A DNA stretch of 64,000 nt, from the NCBI RefSeq assembly GCF_001541315.1, contig NZ_LMVK01000023.1, positions 480,663-544,662 of the forward strand, written 5' to 3'. Shown in pieces: positions 29,932-39,323 of this stretch. This stretch comes from Agrobacterium tumefaciens str. B6 (GTDB taxonomy: Bacteria; Pseudomonadota; Alphaproteobacteria; Rhizobiales; Rhizobiaceae). Position numbers and translations under genes: made by a program. Numbering within the stretch: the stretch's first letter is position 1; each line of letters opens with the position of its first letter. The notes beneath the pieces are model-generated. The model was not told where the DNA came from. It ran no database searches and saw nothing but the letters and a program-made list of their open reading frames with translations.

Positions 29932-30831
29932 ATGGCAGAAGAAACCATGCCTTCGCCTTTCCGTCAAAAACCGGTTTACCGCTTTGCGCCAAGCCCCAAC
30001 GGCCTGCTGCATCTCGGCCACGCGCTTTCCGCCTTCCTGAACCATGACATGGCGCAGGACAATGGCGGCCGCTTTCTGCTGCGCATCGAGGATATCGACC
30101 AGACGCGCTGCACGCCGGAGCTGGAGCAGGCGATCCATGATGATCTCGGCTGGCTGGGACTTTCCTGGGAAGAACCGGTGCGGCGGCAATCGGAACATTT
30201 CGATGAGTATCGCGCGGCGCTGGACAGGCTGATCGACGCGGGCCTCGCCTATCCGGCTTTTCTCAGCCGTGGGGAAACAAAGGCCATCGTTCGCACTTTT
30301 GAGGCAGAAGGAAGGCTCTGGCCACGCGATCCTGATGGTGCGCCACTTTACCCGGCCTTAGATCGGGAGAGGCCAAAGGCTGAGCGGGAGGCGCTGCTCG
30401 CCTCCGGCCGTCCGCACGCCTGGCGGCTCGATATGGAAAAGGCGATCTGCGCCGCCGGCATCCCCCTGTACTGGCAGGAGAGCGGCGACGGCGGGCCCCG
30501 GCGGATCGAGGCCCTTCCCGCGCTCTGGGGCGATGTGGTGCTGTCGCGTTCCGACGCGCCTTCAAGTTATCATCTCTCCGTTGTGGTTGATGATGCGCTG
30601 CAGGGCATCACCCATGTGGTGCGCGGCATGGATCTCTTCCACGCAACCGCCATCCACCGGCTGCTGCAGCACCTGCTGGACCTGCCGCAACCCAACTATC
30701 ATCATCACCGGCTTATTTTGGGCGCAGACGGGCGAAAGCTTTCGAAAAGCGAAGGCAGTACCGGCCTTTCCGCCCTGCGGGCGGAAGGGGTGACGCCGTC
30801 AGATATCCGCCGGCTTGTCGGTCTCCTCTAG
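29932..30831 (+). CDS. gluQ: Glutamyl-Q tRNA(Asp) synthetase
   Basis: 299 residues, a truncated class I GluRS catalytic core without anticodon-binding domain. HIGH-type motif is HLGHALSAF and KMSKS-type motif is KLSKSEG. GluQ attaches glutamate to the queuosine base at position 34 of tRNA-Asp. The cysteine zinc motif of E. coli GluQ is not evident. It is divergent to the glycosylase (39 bp) and its last 33 bp overlap the convergent yihY gene. The queuosine-precursor transporter at 58380 belongs to the same pathway. Confidence 0.92.
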   Translation: MAEETMPSPFRQKPVYRFAPSPNGLLHLGHALSAFLNHDMAQDNGGRFLLRIEDIDQTRCTPELEQAIHDDLGWLGLSWEEPVRRQSEHFDEYRAALDRLIDAGLAYPAFLSRGETKAIVRTFEAEGRLWPRDPDGAPLYPALDRERPKAEREALLASGRPHAWRLDMEKAICAAGIPLYWQESGDGGPRRIEALPALWGDVVLSRSDAPSSYHLSVVVDDALQGITHVVRGMDLFHATAIHRLLQHLLDLPQPNYHHHRLILGADGRKLSKSEGSTGLSALRAEGVTPSDIRRLVGLL

Positions 30832-31716
30832 CGCCCGCTCCCGGCGCGCGCCGCTGCCGCCGATATTGCGGCGGATGATCTGCCGCACCTTGTATTTCAT
30901 GAGCGCGGCATTGACCTCCGCACCGAGCATGAAGATGACGCCGACCATATAAAGAAACACCAGAACCACCATGACGGAGGCAAGACCGGCATAGGTGGCG
31001 GCATAATTGGCAAAGGTGGAGAGATAATAGGCAAAGATCGCCGCGCCGATGACCCAGAAGATCATCGTCAAGAGAATGCCCGGCCAGACATCCCAGATAC
31101 GGCGCTTGCCGGCGGGCAGCCAAAGATGCGCGGCCACCAGCCCCGCCGTCAGAACCACGATGGTGCCGTAAAGACCAAGGCTGGAGATGGTGTTCAGCAC
31201 ATCCGTCAGCCACGGGAACCGCTGCTCGGCAAAAGAGGTGGCGACCGGCACGGCAACAAGGACGATACTGATGCCGGCAAAGACGACCACGGCGATCAGC
31301 ACATAAAGCAGGCTGAGCAGGCGGGTGACATACCACCATCGCGTTTCGGTGACACGATAGGCGCGGTTGAGTGAAATTCGGAGCGCCTCGACGCCATTGG
31401 AGGCAAAATAGGCGGCGGCCAGCACCGAAATCGTCAGCAGCCCGCCGCGCGGAATGGTCAGCACCTGCTGCACCTGCGCCGCCAGCGGCCCGGCAATCGC
31501 CTCAGGCCAGGTGTCGAAAATCAGATGCACCGCCGTTTCGGAAAACTGGTCAGCGCCGAGAAAACCGGCAAGCGCCGTACCGAAGATCAGAAAGGGGAAC
31601 AGCGCCAGCAGGATGGAAAGCGCCATATGGCTCGCCATCGCCCAGCCGTCATCCTCGGCGAAATGGGAATAGGCATCGAAGGCAACCTTGCCTGCCAGGC
31701 GCACTGCGGCAACCAT
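30799..31716 (-). CDS. yihY: YihY/BrkB-family inner-membrane protein
   Basis: 305 residues with about six transmembrane helices and the family pattern ASHMALSILLALFPFLIF near residue 30, then FASNGVEALRISLNRAYRV. Start ATG 31716 has a perfect GGAGGTGAC upstream; longer frames up to 31737 are less likely. The C-terminus is basic then acidic (RRNIGGSGARRERALEETDK). Function poorly known; formerly called ribonuclease BN in error. The 3' end overlaps gluQ. Confidence 0.88.
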   Translation of the reverse strand: MVAAVRLAGKVAFDAYSHFAEDDGWAMASHMALSILLALFPFLIFGTALAGFLGADQFSETAVHLIFDTWPEAIAGPLAAQVQQVLTIPRGGLLTISVLAAAYFASNGVEALRISLNRAYRVTETRWWYVTRLLSLLYVLIAVVVFAGISIVLVAVPVATSFAEQRFPWLTDVLNTISSLGLYGTIVVLTAGLVAAHLWLPAGKRRIWDVWPGILLTMIFWVIGAAIFAYYLSTFANYAATYAGLASVMVVLVFLYMVGVIFMLGAEVNAALMKYKVRQIIRRNIGGSGARRERALEETDKPADI

Positions 31717-31896
31717 GTCACCTCCATTCATCGGCATTTCATTTGTAACTTCGTCCCGAATATGGGAAATCAGCTTCGCTTTGTACAGCGCGCAAGCCCG
31801 GCTTTCGGTTCCGTCACTGAGAAGGATTTTGCGCAATGCGTTTTCCATGGGCCGGTCAAACGGGCCAGAGCAATAGTCGGTTTCCCGGAGCGGCAG

Positions 31897-32730
31897 ATGT
31901 CTGAAAAGCCCGTCATCATCATTACCGGATGTTCCTCGGGCATTGGCGCTTATTGCGCCGGCGCGCTCCACCGGGACGGCTGGCGGGTTTTCGCCACCGT
32001 GCGCCGCATCGCCGACATGGCCGCACTTGAAAATCAGGGCATCGAAACCCTGATCATGGATTACACCAAGCCCGAAACCATCGCCGCGCTGGTGGATACC
32101 GTCGCCGCCCGAACCGGCGGCCGCATCGATGCGCTTTTCAACAATGGCGCTTATGGCCAGCCGGGCGCGGTGGAGGACCTGCCTGTCGAAGCGCTGAGAG
32201 CCCAGTTCGAAACCAATGTCTTCGGCTGGCACGATCTGACACGGCGGGTCATTCCCTTCATGCGCGCCCGGGGCGCCGGCCGCGTCGTGCATTGCTCCTC
32301 CCTTCTCGGCCCCGTGCCCTATCGTTATCGCGGCGCTTACACCGCTTCGAAATTCGCGCTTGAGGGGCTGGGCGTCACCTTGCGGATGGAGCTTCAGGGC
32401 AGCGGCATCCATGTGAGCCTGATCGAACCCGGTCCCATCACCTCGAAATTCACCGCGACGGCGCTTGCCCATATCAACGAGCATATCGATCTCGAAAATT
32501 CGGCCCATGCGGCGGAATATAAACGCCAGCTGGCGCGCATGGATGGCTCCGGTCCCGTCAACCGTCACAAGCTTGGCCCCGATGCGGTTTATGCCGTGCT
32601 GAAACACGCCCTGACGGCGGCAAAACCGAAGCCGCATTATCCCGTCACGGTGCCAGCCAAACAGGGGCTTATCCTGAAACGGCTCTTGCCTGCCGGACTT
32701 TTCTATCGTCTGCTGCGCAGATTCGATTGA
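31897..32730 (+). CDS. SDR-family NAD(P)-dependent oxidoreductase
   Basis: 277 residues of the classical short-chain dehydrogenase type: cofactor motif TGCSSGIG at 10-17, NNGAYG, catalytic Ser in HCSSLLG and YTASK with Tyr and Lys. A C-terminal extension (KHALTAAKPKPHYPVTVPAK) matches the 17-beta-HSD-like bacterial subgroup, but the substrate is unknown. ATG 31897 follows GGAG. It starts a rightward run with the HIG1-like and adenosyltransferase genes, divergent from yihY. Confidence 0.87.
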   Translation: MSEKPVIIITGCSSGIGAYCAGALHRDGWRVFATVRRIADMAALENQGIETLIMDYTKPETIAALVDTVAARTGGRIDALFNNGAYGQPGAVEDLPVEALRAQFETNVFGWHDLTRRVIPFMRARGAGRVVHCSSLLGPVPYRYRGAYTASKFALEGLGVTLRMELQGSGIHVSLIEPGPITSKFTATALAHINEHIDLENSAHAAEYKRQLARMDGSGPVNRHKLGPDAVYAVLKHALTAAKPKPHYPVTVPAKQGLILKRLLPAGLFYRLLRRFD

Positions 32731-32746
32731 GGAGGAGTAATACCGC

Positions 32747-32944
32747 ATGTCCGGCTTCACCACCGTTCTGGCCCTTATCGTCATGGGCCTCGTCGTCATC
32801 GTGCTGATACGCGGCCTCTTCAACATGCTGAAGGGGCAGGATGCCAACCGGTCCAACAAGCTGATGCAGCTTCGCCTTCTCCTGCAGGCCATCGCCATCG
32901 CGCTGATCATGCTTACCCTCTGGCTCACCGGCGGTGGCCGCTGA
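32747..32944 (+). CDS. HIG1-domain-like twin-transmembrane small protein
   Basis: 65 residues with two helices (TTVLALIVMGLVVIVLIRGL and LLLQAIAIALIMLTLWL) joined by a polar loop GQDANRSNKLMQLR. This is the pattern of bacterial HIG1/hypoxia-induced twin-helix proteins, associated with cytochrome oxidase assembly in mitochondria. GAGGAG precedes it. It ends 1 bp before the adenosyltransferase start, a spacing that implies coupling. Confidence 0.8.
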   Translation: MSGFTTVLALIVMGLVVIVLIRGLFNMLKGQDANRSNKLMQLRLLLQAIAIALIMLTLWLTGGGR

Positions 32945-32945
32945 C

Positions 32946-33524
32946 ATGGTGAAACTGAACAAGATCTACACCCGCACCGGCGACAAAGGCACGACCGCGC
33001 TGGTTTCCGGCCCGCGCCGGCTGAAGCACGATCTTCGCGTCGAGGCCTATGGCACGGTGGACGAGACCAATTCGGCCATCGGCGTCGCGCGACTGCATAC
33101 GGGCGGGCTGGAACGGCTGGATGCCATGCTCTTTCGCATCCAGAACGATCTGTTCGATCTCGGCGCCGATCTCGCCACACCTGATAGTGGAGAGCCGCTT
33201 TCTTACGAGCCCCTGCGTATCGTCGAAAGCCAGGTCACACGGCTGGAAAATGAAATCGACGAACTCAATGCCGCCCTCGAACCGCTGACCTCTTTCGTGC
33301 TGCCGGGCGGCAGCGCGGCAGCGGCCAATCTGCACCTGGCGCGCACCGTCTGCCGCCGGGCGGAAAGGCTGATGGTGGAGCTTTCCGTTTCCGAGAATGA
33401 GATCGTCAGCCCGGCGGCGCTGAAATATGCCAATCGCCTGTCCGATTTCCTGTTCGTCGCGGCCCGTTTCGCCAATGATGCCGGCAAGGCAGACATATTG
33501 TGGGTTCCGGGCAAGAACCGCTAG
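32946..33524 (+). CDS. Cob(I)yrinic acid a,c-diamide/cobalamin adenosyltransferase, PduO type
   Basis: 192 residues. N-terminal TRTGDKGTTALVSG binds ATP, followed by VEAYGTVDETNSAIG, and the C-terminal helices contain CRRAERLMVELS and YANRLSDFLFVAAR. It transfers adenosine from ATP to cob(I)alamin, yielding the cofactor of BhbA. Start ATG 32946 (MVKLNKIYTRTG). Located between the HIG1-like and rhomboid genes rather than with cob genes. Confidence 0.95.
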   Translation: MVKLNKIYTRTGDKGTTALVSGPRRLKHDLRVEAYGTVDETNSAIGVARLHTGGLERLDAMLFRIQNDLFDLGADLATPDSGEPLSYEPLRIVESQVTRLENEIDELNAALEPLTSFVLPGGSAAAANLHLARTVCRRAERLMVELSVSENEIVSPAALKYANRLSDFLFVAARFANDAGKADILWVPGKNR

Positions 33525-33556
33525 ATCGCGTCACTTGCGCAAATGAAGGACGTTCC

Positions 33557-34330
33557 ATGTTCATACCGCTGCACGATGCGAACTCCCTCAAACATATCCG
33601 GCTGCAATATGTCACCATCGGCCTGATCGTGGTCAATGTGCTGGTCTGGCTGTTTACCGGCGTGCTTGCCAGCGATACCGAGGCCAATGCCGCAGCGCTC
33701 GGCCTTGGCTTCATTCCGGCCGTCGTGTTCGATTATGCTTATCTGGAACCGGCCCTGCAGGTGGTGCCCGACGATCTGACCGTTGTCACTTACGCATTCC
33801 TGCATCTCGATTTCTGGCATCTGGCCGGCAACATGCTGTTTCTCTGGGTCTTCGGCGACAATGTCGAGGACGCGCTTGGCCATTTCCGTTTCCTGATCTT
33901 CTATCTTGCCTGCGCCATTGTCGGCGCGCTGTTTCACGGCGTCGTCTCACCCACGTCGGAAGGACCGCTGATCGGCGCTTCGGGTGCGGTTTCCGGCGTG
34001 GTCGCGGCCTATTTCCTGCTGCATCCCAGGGTGCGCGTCTGGGTGCTGGTTCTCATGCGCATTCCGCTTCCCCTGCCCGCCTTCATTCCGCTGGCTCTGT
34101 GGATTGGCCAGCAGTTCCTGATGCTGGCGCTGGGGCTCGAGGAAAACGTCTCCTGGGGCGCCCATGTCGGCGGCATAATAGCAGGCGCGATCCTGGTGGT
34201 TTTCATGCGCAGGCGAGGCGTGCCCCTGTTTGACCGCACCATTGTTGCGCCGAGGGCGGCGCAGTTCAAGAATACGTCGCAAACGGCAGGGTTGTCGCAA
34301 ATCGAACGGGGCTATGACGGGGGTAGATGA
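33557..34330 (+). CDS. Rhomboid-family intramembrane serine protease
   Basis: 257 residues with six or so hydrophobic helices. The active-site serine is in GASGAVSG and the catalytic histidine in WGAHVGG near the C-terminus; HLDFWHLAGNMLFLWVFGD is the typical HxxxN segment. It cleaves membrane proteins within the bilayer. A cytoplasmic tail of about 45 residues follows. GAAGGA stands 8 nt before ATG 33557. Substrate unknown. Confidence 0.92.
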   Translation: MFIPLHDANSLKHIRLQYVTIGLIVVNVLVWLFTGVLASDTEANAAALGLGFIPAVVFDYAYLEPALQVVPDDLTVVTYAFLHLDFWHLAGNMLFLWVFGDNVEDALGHFRFLIFYLACAIVGALFHGVVSPTSEGPLIGASGAVSGVVAAYFLLHPRVRVWVLVLMRIPLPLPAFIPLALWIGQQFLMLALGLEENVSWGAHVGGIIAGAILVVFMRRRGVPLFDRTIVAPRAAQFKNTSQTAGLSQIERGYDGGR

Positions 34331-34354
34331 GACCCTGCGTGAGAGATAGAGTAT

Positions 34355-34374
34355 TTACGTTAACGTCAACGTAA
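34355..34374. promoter_or_regulatory. Palindromic operator upstream of etfBA
   Basis: TTACGTT (34355-34361) and AACGTAA (34368-34374) flank AACGTC. An overlapping perfect palindrome ACGTTAACGT lies at 34357-34366. Similar ACGT-rich palindromes are described for LiuR-type (MerR) regulators of acyl-CoA catabolism; I am not certain of the exact consensus. Confidence 0.55.
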
Positions 34375-34514
34375 GATATGCCTTACGTGCATGTGATAAT
34401 GAAGATTGCTCCGTTGTATTTGCGGGAAAAATGCTTATCCATGTCGCCAACCTGTTTTTGGAGGTCCGCGCGGTCAACTGGCCAAAGCGGACAGGAGTTT
34501 GAGGAAAGCCGCCG

Positions 34515-35261
34515 ATGAAAATCCTTGTCCCCGTTAAACGAGTCGTCGATTACAACGTGAAGATCCGCGTGAAAGCGGATGGTTCTGGCGTTGAGCTTGC
34601 CAATGTGAAAATGTCGATGAACCCGTTCGACGAAATCTCGGTGGAAGAGGCCCTTCGCCTGAAGGAAGCCGGCAAGGCCGAAGAGGTTGTGGTCGTCTCC
34701 ATCGGCCCGGCCAAGGCGGAAGAAACGCTGCGCACCGCGCTCGCCATGGGCGCCGACCGCGCCATCCTGATCGAGACCGACGAAACGGTTGAGCCGCTCG
34801 CCGTCGCCAAGCTGCTGAAGGGTGTCGCTGAGGCTGAACAGCCCGGTCTCGTCATCGTCGGCAAGCAGGCGATCGATGACGACAGCAACCAGACAGGCCA
34901 GATGCTGGCCGCCCTTCTCGGCTGGGGCCAGGGCACGTTTGCCTCCAAGGTCGTACCGTCAGACGGCAAGGTCGCGGTCACCCGTGAAGTCGATGGCGGT
35001 TTGCAGACGATCGAACTGAAACTTCCCGCCGTCGTCACCACCGATCTTCGTCTCAATGAGCCGCGTTACGCCTCGCTGCCGAACATCATGAAGGCGAAAA
35101 AGAAGCCGCTTGACAAAAAGTCGCCGGCCGATTTCGGCGTCGACGTTTCGCCGCGCCTGAAGGTGCTGAAGACCGAAGAGCCGGCAGGCCGCAAGGCCGG
35201 CATCAAGGTTGGCTCGGTTGCCGAGCTGGTCGAAAAGCTCAAAGCCGACGGCGTCCTCTAA
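34515..35261 (+). CDS. etfB: Electron transfer flavoprotein beta subunit
   Basis: 248 residues: [20 protein letters not shown] start, [18 protein letters not shown], and the signature [23 protein letters not shown] binding AMP (given in part: [13 protein letters not shown]). It pairs with EtfA to move electrons from acyl-CoA dehydrogenases to ETF-quinone oxidoreductase. GAGGAAAG precedes the ATG. EtfA follows by 25 bp. Confidence 0.97.
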   Translation: MKILVPVKRVVDYNVKIRVKADGSGVELANVKMSMNPFDEISVEEALRLKEAGKAEEVVVVSIGPAKAEETLRTALAMGADRAILIETDETVEPLAVAKLLKGVAEAEQPGLVIVGKQAIDDDSNQTGQMLAALLGWGQGTFASKVVPSDGKVAVTREVDGGLQTIELKLPAVVTTDLRLNEPRYASLPNIMKAKKKPLDKKSPADFGVDVSPRLKVLKTEEPAGRKAGIKVGSVAELVEKLKADGVL

Positions 35262-35286
35262 GGTTTCGGAAAAGGGAGATATTCTT

Positions 35287-36216
35287 ATGGCCATTCTTCT
35301 TCTGGCAGAACACGACAACGCAACCCTTTCCGACCTGACGGCGAAGACGCTGACGGCGGCAACGCAGATTGGCGGCGACGTCCATGTGCTGGTTGCCGGC
35401 GCCAATGCCAAGGGCGCTGCCGACGCTGCCGCGAAACTCTCCGGTGTGTCCAAGGTGCTGCTTGCCGAAGACGCATCCTATGCCAACGCGCTCGCCGAGC
35501 CGCTGGCGGCGCTGGTTGTTTCGCTCAGCCCCTCCTATGACGTCATCATCGCCCCGGCGACGGCATCCGCCAAGAACGTGACGCCGCGCGTTGCGGCCCT
35601 TCTCGACGTTGCCCAGGTCTCGGAAATCATCGAAGTCGTCAGCCCTGATACTTTCAAGCGCCCGATCTATGCCGGAAACGCCATCCAGACGGTGCAGGCA
35701 ACCGACGCCAAGAAGGTCATCACCGTGCGTCCGACCGCCTTTGCGGCAGCGGCAGAAGGCGGTTCGGCAGCGGTCGAAACCATCGGCGCGGCCGCAAACC
35801 CCGGCCTTTCCAGCTTCGTTTCCGATGCCCTGGCGTCGTCCGACCGTCCGGAACTGACCTCTGCGAAGATCATCATCTCGGGCGGCCGTGCGCTTGGTTC
35901 TTCCGAGAAGTTCAAGGAAGTCATCCTTCCCGTCGCCGACAAGCTCGGTGCAGCCGTTGGTGCATCGCGCGCAGCCGTCGATGCCGGTTATGCGCCGAAC
36001 GACTGGCAGGTGGGCCAGACCGGTAAGGTGGTTGCCCCGCAGCTTTACATCGCCGCCGGCATTTCGGGCGCCATCCAGCATCTGGCCGGCATGAAGGACT
36101 CGAAGGTTATCGTCGCCATCAACAAGGATGAAGAAGCGCCGATCTTCCAGGTTGCGGATTACGGCCTCGTCGCCGATCTGTTCGAAGCCTTGCCGGAACT
36201 CGAAAAATCGCTGTAA
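35287..36216 (+). CDS. etfA: Electron transfer flavoprotein alpha subunit
   Basis: 309 residues from ATG 35287 with GGGAG 8 nt upstream. N-terminal domain [21 protein letters not shown]-terminal FAD domain with [32 protein letters not shown] and [20 protein letters not shown] (FAD cofactor pocket). Forms the heterodimer with EtfB. A strong terminator follows 18 bp after the stop. Confidence 0.97.
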   Translation: MAILLLAEHDNATLSDLTAKTLTAATQIGGDVHVLVAGANAKGAADAAAKLSGVSKVLLAEDASYANALAEPLAALVVSLSPSYDVIIAPATASAKNVTPRVAALLDVAQVSEIIEVVSPDTFKRPIYAGNAIQTVQATDAKKVITVRPTAFAAAAEGGSAAVETIGAAANPGLSSFVSDALASSDRPELTSAKIIISGGRALGSSEKFKEVILPVADKLGAAVGASRAAVDAGYAPNDWQVGQTGKVVAPQLYIAAGISGAIQHLAGMKDSKVIVAINKDEEAPIFQVADYGLVADLFEALPELEKSL

Positions 36217-36233
36217 TTTAAGCATAAATTGGA

Positions 36234-36270
36234 GGCGGCGCGTTTTTTAAACGCGCCGCCTTCTCTTTTT
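36234..36270 (+). terminator. Intrinsic terminator after etfBA
   Basis: Perfect 12-bp stem GGCGGCGCGTTT (36234-36245) with its complement at 36249-36260, loop TTT, then TTCTCTTTTT. A textbook rho-independent terminator, so hbdA 63 bp later probably has its own promoter. Confidence 0.9.
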
Positions 36271-36332
36271 CGGCGATATGCGTAACATCGCCGGCAATAA
36301 CGCAGACAAAATCCCTGAGAGGAGACCAACCT

Positions 36333-37214
36333 ATGACCGCCCCCTTTAAAAACATCGGTGTCATCGGAGCCGGTCAGATGGGATGCGGCATTGCACATGT
36401 CTCCGCCATCGCCGGTTACAGGGTCCATATCTACGATCTTTCCAAGGAAGGCATCGAGGCCGGTCTCGCCACGATCAACGGCAATCTCGCCCGCCAGGTC
36501 ACCAACGGCAAGCTTTCGGACGACGCCCGCAAGCAGGCGCTGGCGCTGATCAGCGGATCGACTGATATCAATGATCTGGCAGCCATGGATCTCGTCATTG
36601 AGGCCGCGACGGAAAATGAAGAGATCAAGCGCAAGATTTATGCGCAGGTCTGCCCGGTCCTGAAGCCCGAAGCGCTGCTCGCCACCAATACGTCTTCGCT
36701 CTCCATCACTCGCCTTGCATCCGCCACCGATCGGCCCGAGCAGTTCATGGGCATCCACTTCATGAATCCGGTGCCGGTCATGAAGCTGGTGGAACTGGTG
36801 CGTGGCATTGCCACCAATGAAAAGACTTTCGACGCGGCCAAGGATTATGTGCGGACGCTGGAAAAGGCGATCACCGTCGCCGAGGATTTCCCAGCCTTCA
36901 TCGTCAACCGCATCCTGCTGCCGATGATCAACGAGGCGATCTACACGCTTTATGAAGGCGTCGGCTCCGTCGAAGCCATCGATACCGCCATGCGGCTTGG
37001 CGCCAACCACCCGATGGGACCGCTGCAGCTTGCCGATTTCATCGGTCTCGACACCTGTTTGTCGATCATGCAGGTGCTGCATGATGGCCTCTCCGACAGC
37101 AAATACCGCCCATGCCCGTTGCTGGTCAAATATGTCGAGGCCGGCTGGCTCGGCCGCAAGTCCGGCCGCGGATTCTACGACTATCGCGGCGAGACGCCGG
37201 TCCCCACGCGCTGA
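36333..37214 (+). CDS. hbdA: 3-hydroxybutyryl-CoA dehydrogenase
   Basis: 293 residues, standard length. NAD-binding motif IGVIGAGQMGCGIA, then VIEAATENEEIKRKIYA, TNTSSLSITRLA, the catalytic segment GIHFMNPVPVMKLVELVRG, and C-terminal NRILLPMINEAIY. Interconverts 3-hydroxybutyryl-CoA and acetoacetyl-CoA. GAGGAG is upstream of ATG 36333. Located after etfBA, in keeping with short-chain fatty-acid or polyhydroxybutyrate metabolism. Confidence 0.95.
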   Translation: MTAPFKNIGVIGAGQMGCGIAHVSAIAGYRVHIYDLSKEGIEAGLATINGNLARQVTNGKLSDDARKQALALISGSTDINDLAAMDLVIEAATENEEIKRKIYAQVCPVLKPEALLATNTSSLSITRLASATDRPEQFMGIHFMNPVPVMKLVELVRGIATNEKTFDAAKDYVRTLEKAITVAEDFPAFIVNRILLPMINEAIYTLYEGVGSVEAIDTAMRLGANHPMGPLQLADFIGLDTCLSIMQVLHDGLSDSKYRPCPLLVKYVEAGWLGRKSGRGFYDYRGETPVPTR

Positions 37215-37251
37215 GCCCGGACCAATATCGTCTCTGCCTTCGGCTAAACTC

Positions 37252-38499
37252 TCAGGCAATCAGCAGGTAAGTGACCGCGCCAGCGCCAGCGGCGAGGACG
37301 GATGCGGCCGTGAGCAACCCGCAATAAACGAGCGTTCCGGAAACGGCAGCGACGAATACGCGGCCTACCGCGTTGGCGGCGAGAGCGGCGAGAATTGCGC
37401 TCGCCACGATATCAGGCGAAAGATTCTGCGCGTTGGCTCGCAACGCACTGAGAACGGCGACATCGGCATCGAATATGGCCGACAAAGCCGTGAGGGCGAT
37501 GAAACCACCCGTGCCGATCCAGACGAGAAGAACGGCATTCAGCGTTCGCGTTGCAGCAAAGAGCGCGGCGAAGATGGCAAGGGGCACCAAGTCGAACGGA
37601 TTTTTTGCGTCGATTTCCTGTCCGGGCTGCGTGTCCTGCAGCCTTATGAGGCCGGCGCCGCTCAATCCGAGAACCAGTGCAGCGGTCAGCGTTGCCGGTG
37701 CGATGAGGGAAAACGTCGTCAGCGAGAGGGCGAGGACGATAGCGAGAACCCGAAGCAGCGATACAGCCGCGGCCAGCGCCGCCACACCCGCAAGAGGCCA
37801 GACGTTTTCGCCGCTTTTCGCCTTCTGCCCGAAGCTGGCGGTTACGGCGGTCGATGAAACCAGAGCCCCCGCCAGCCCGGTCACCAGCAGGCCGCGGGTT
37901 GAGCCGAGCAACCGCACGGCAATATAGCCGCAATAGGAAATCGTGGCGCTGAGCACGGTGAACAGCCATATTTCCCAGGGGTTGAAACCGCCCCACGGAT
38001 CGATTGTCCGGTTTGGAAGGATCGACAGGCCGACGGCGGTCATCACTGCAAGCACCAGTGCGGAGCGCAGCTCGATCCATGTCAGCCGTTTCAGCAGACG
38101 GTGGAGAACTTCCCTGCCCGCAAGCAATGCCGCAAGGGCCGCGCCACCAGCAGCCGCCGCCTGATATTGCTCCGTTACCGCAAGCCCGCCGAGGGCAAAG
38201 ACGCAGAGCGCCGCAACCACGCCGGTGACACTGAAATCATTGTCATGGCGCGCCTCACGCAGCTTGAACCACGAAAAACTGAATGCGAAACCCAAAAAAC
38301 CCGCCGCAAAGGCGAAGGCATTGCCCTGCTCATCGGCCAAGATGCCGAAGATGCCACCGAGCAAGCCGGCAATGCCATAGGTCCTGATCCCGGCGGTACG
38401 GCTGCCCGCCGGCGCATCACGCTCCCGCCAGCCGCGCTCAAGGCCGACGAGCAGGCCGATGGCAAGGGCAAGACCAAGCCGGGGGATAAGCAACTCCAT
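37252..38499 (-). CDS. MgtC/SapB N-domain + DUF4010 membrane protein
   Basis: 415 residues, about 12 hydrophobic helices. The first 140 residues have the MgtC-like motif GLLVGLERGWRERD and RTYGIAGLLGGIFG; the rest is the DUF4010 region (STRGLLVTGLAGALVSSTAV and a C-terminal ANAVGRVFVA). Role unknown; related to magnesium-responsive MgtC proteins. Converges with hbdA. Confidence 0.88.
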   Translation of the reverse strand: MELLIPRLGLALAIGLLVGLERGWRERDAPAGSRTAGIRTYGIAGLLGGIFGILADEQGNAFAFAAGFLGFAFSFSWFKLREARHDNDFSVTGVVAALCVFALGGLAVTEQYQAAAAGGAALAALLAGREVLHRLLKRLTWIELRSALVLAVMTAVGLSILPNRTIDPWGGFNPWEIWLFTVLSATISYCGYIAVRLLGSTRGLLVTGLAGALVSSTAVTASFGQKAKSGENVWPLAGVAALAAAVSLLRVLAIVLALSLTTFSLIAPATLTAALVLGLSGAGLIRLQDTQPGQEIDAKNPFDLVPLAIFAALFAATRTLNAVLLVWIGTGGFIALTALSAIFDADVAVLSALRANAQNLSPDIVASAILAALAANAVGRVFVAAVSGTLVYCGLLTAASVLAAGAGAVTYLLIA

Positions 38500-38632
38500 G
38501 TCGGCACCTATTCCATGGCGGAAGCAGGATCATTATACGGGGCGGACGCTGGCTTGTCTGCACCGGCCCATCCTGGACAGGCCTGTCTTGAGGGCGGTTG
38601 CGGCTCTCAACTCATGGATCCAGCCACCGGCA

Positions 38633-39301
38633 TCATTTTCCCGTCGCGGCGGTCACCAGCGCCTTGGCATCCTCGCTGTCCCACGCCGCCGGGCCGTTCA
38701 TGGCCGCGAGCAGGCAGCCATTTTCATCCAGCAGCAGGGTGGCCGGCAGGCCAAAAGCGAGGCCTTCCTTTTTCAAAACGTTGAAGACGCCCATGGAACT
38801 GTCGCGGTAGTGTTTCAGGGCGTCGATCTTGTATTCATCCATGAAGGCTTTCGGTTTTTCATCCGCGCCGACATCGATATTGACGGCAACGACCTCAAAA
38901 TTCTCGCCGCCCTTTTCCTTCTCCAGCGCGTTCAGAGCCGGCATCTCTTCCCGGCAGGGCACGCACCATGTGGCCCAGAGGTTGAGAAGGACCGCCTTGC
39001 CCTTGAGGTCGGCAAGCGTCATGTCCTTAGCCTCCGGTCCCTTGAAGGACAGCGGGATGACGCGCGGCTTGTCCGCCGCCGACATGGCCGCCACCTGCCC
39101 TTTCAGAAACGGCTTCAGCGAAGCGATGCGGTTTGCCGCACCTTCACATAAACCGCCCTCGGCCACCGCTGCCCCTTGAACCGGGCTCTCAGACCCAATA
39201 TGCCTGAACCAGACCGCGCCAGCACCGGCGAGCACACCGGCCACGGCAGCAATTGCAACCAATTTGGCGGAAGGAAGCCTGAACGGCCTTTTTTCTGTCA
39301 T
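38633..39301 (-). CDS. tlpA: Thiol:disulfide interchange protein, TlpA-like
   Basis: 222 residues: N-terminal membrane anchor ([19 protein letters not shown]) and a periplasmic thioredoxin fold with active site [15 protein letters not shown]. It keeps cysteines of cytochrome oxidase or cytochrome c maturation factors reduced. Cys in [10 protein letters not shown] forms the extra TlpA disulfide with DENGC. ATG 39301 has TGGAG 6 nt upstream. Divergent to argH with only 22 bp between the two starts. Confidence 0.93.
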   Translation of the reverse strand: MTEKRPFRLPSAKLVAIAAVAGVLAGAGAVWFRHIGSESPVQGAAVAEGGLCEGAANRIASLKPFLKGQVAAMSAADKPRVIPLSFKGPEAKDMTLADLKGKAVLLNLWATWCVPCREEMPALNALEKEKGGENFEVVAVNIDVGADEKPKAFMDEYKIDALKHYRDSSMGVFNVLKKEGLAFGLPATLLLDENGCLLAAMNGPAAWDSEDAKALVTAATGK

Positions 39302-39323
39302 CGAATACTCCAGGGCACTTAAC

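Noticed and set aside
31717..33180. Extension of the yihY frame upstream to 793 codons
   Set aside because: Runs antisense through the SDR and HIG1-like genes; a perfect Shine-Dalgarno before ATG 31716 marks the true start.
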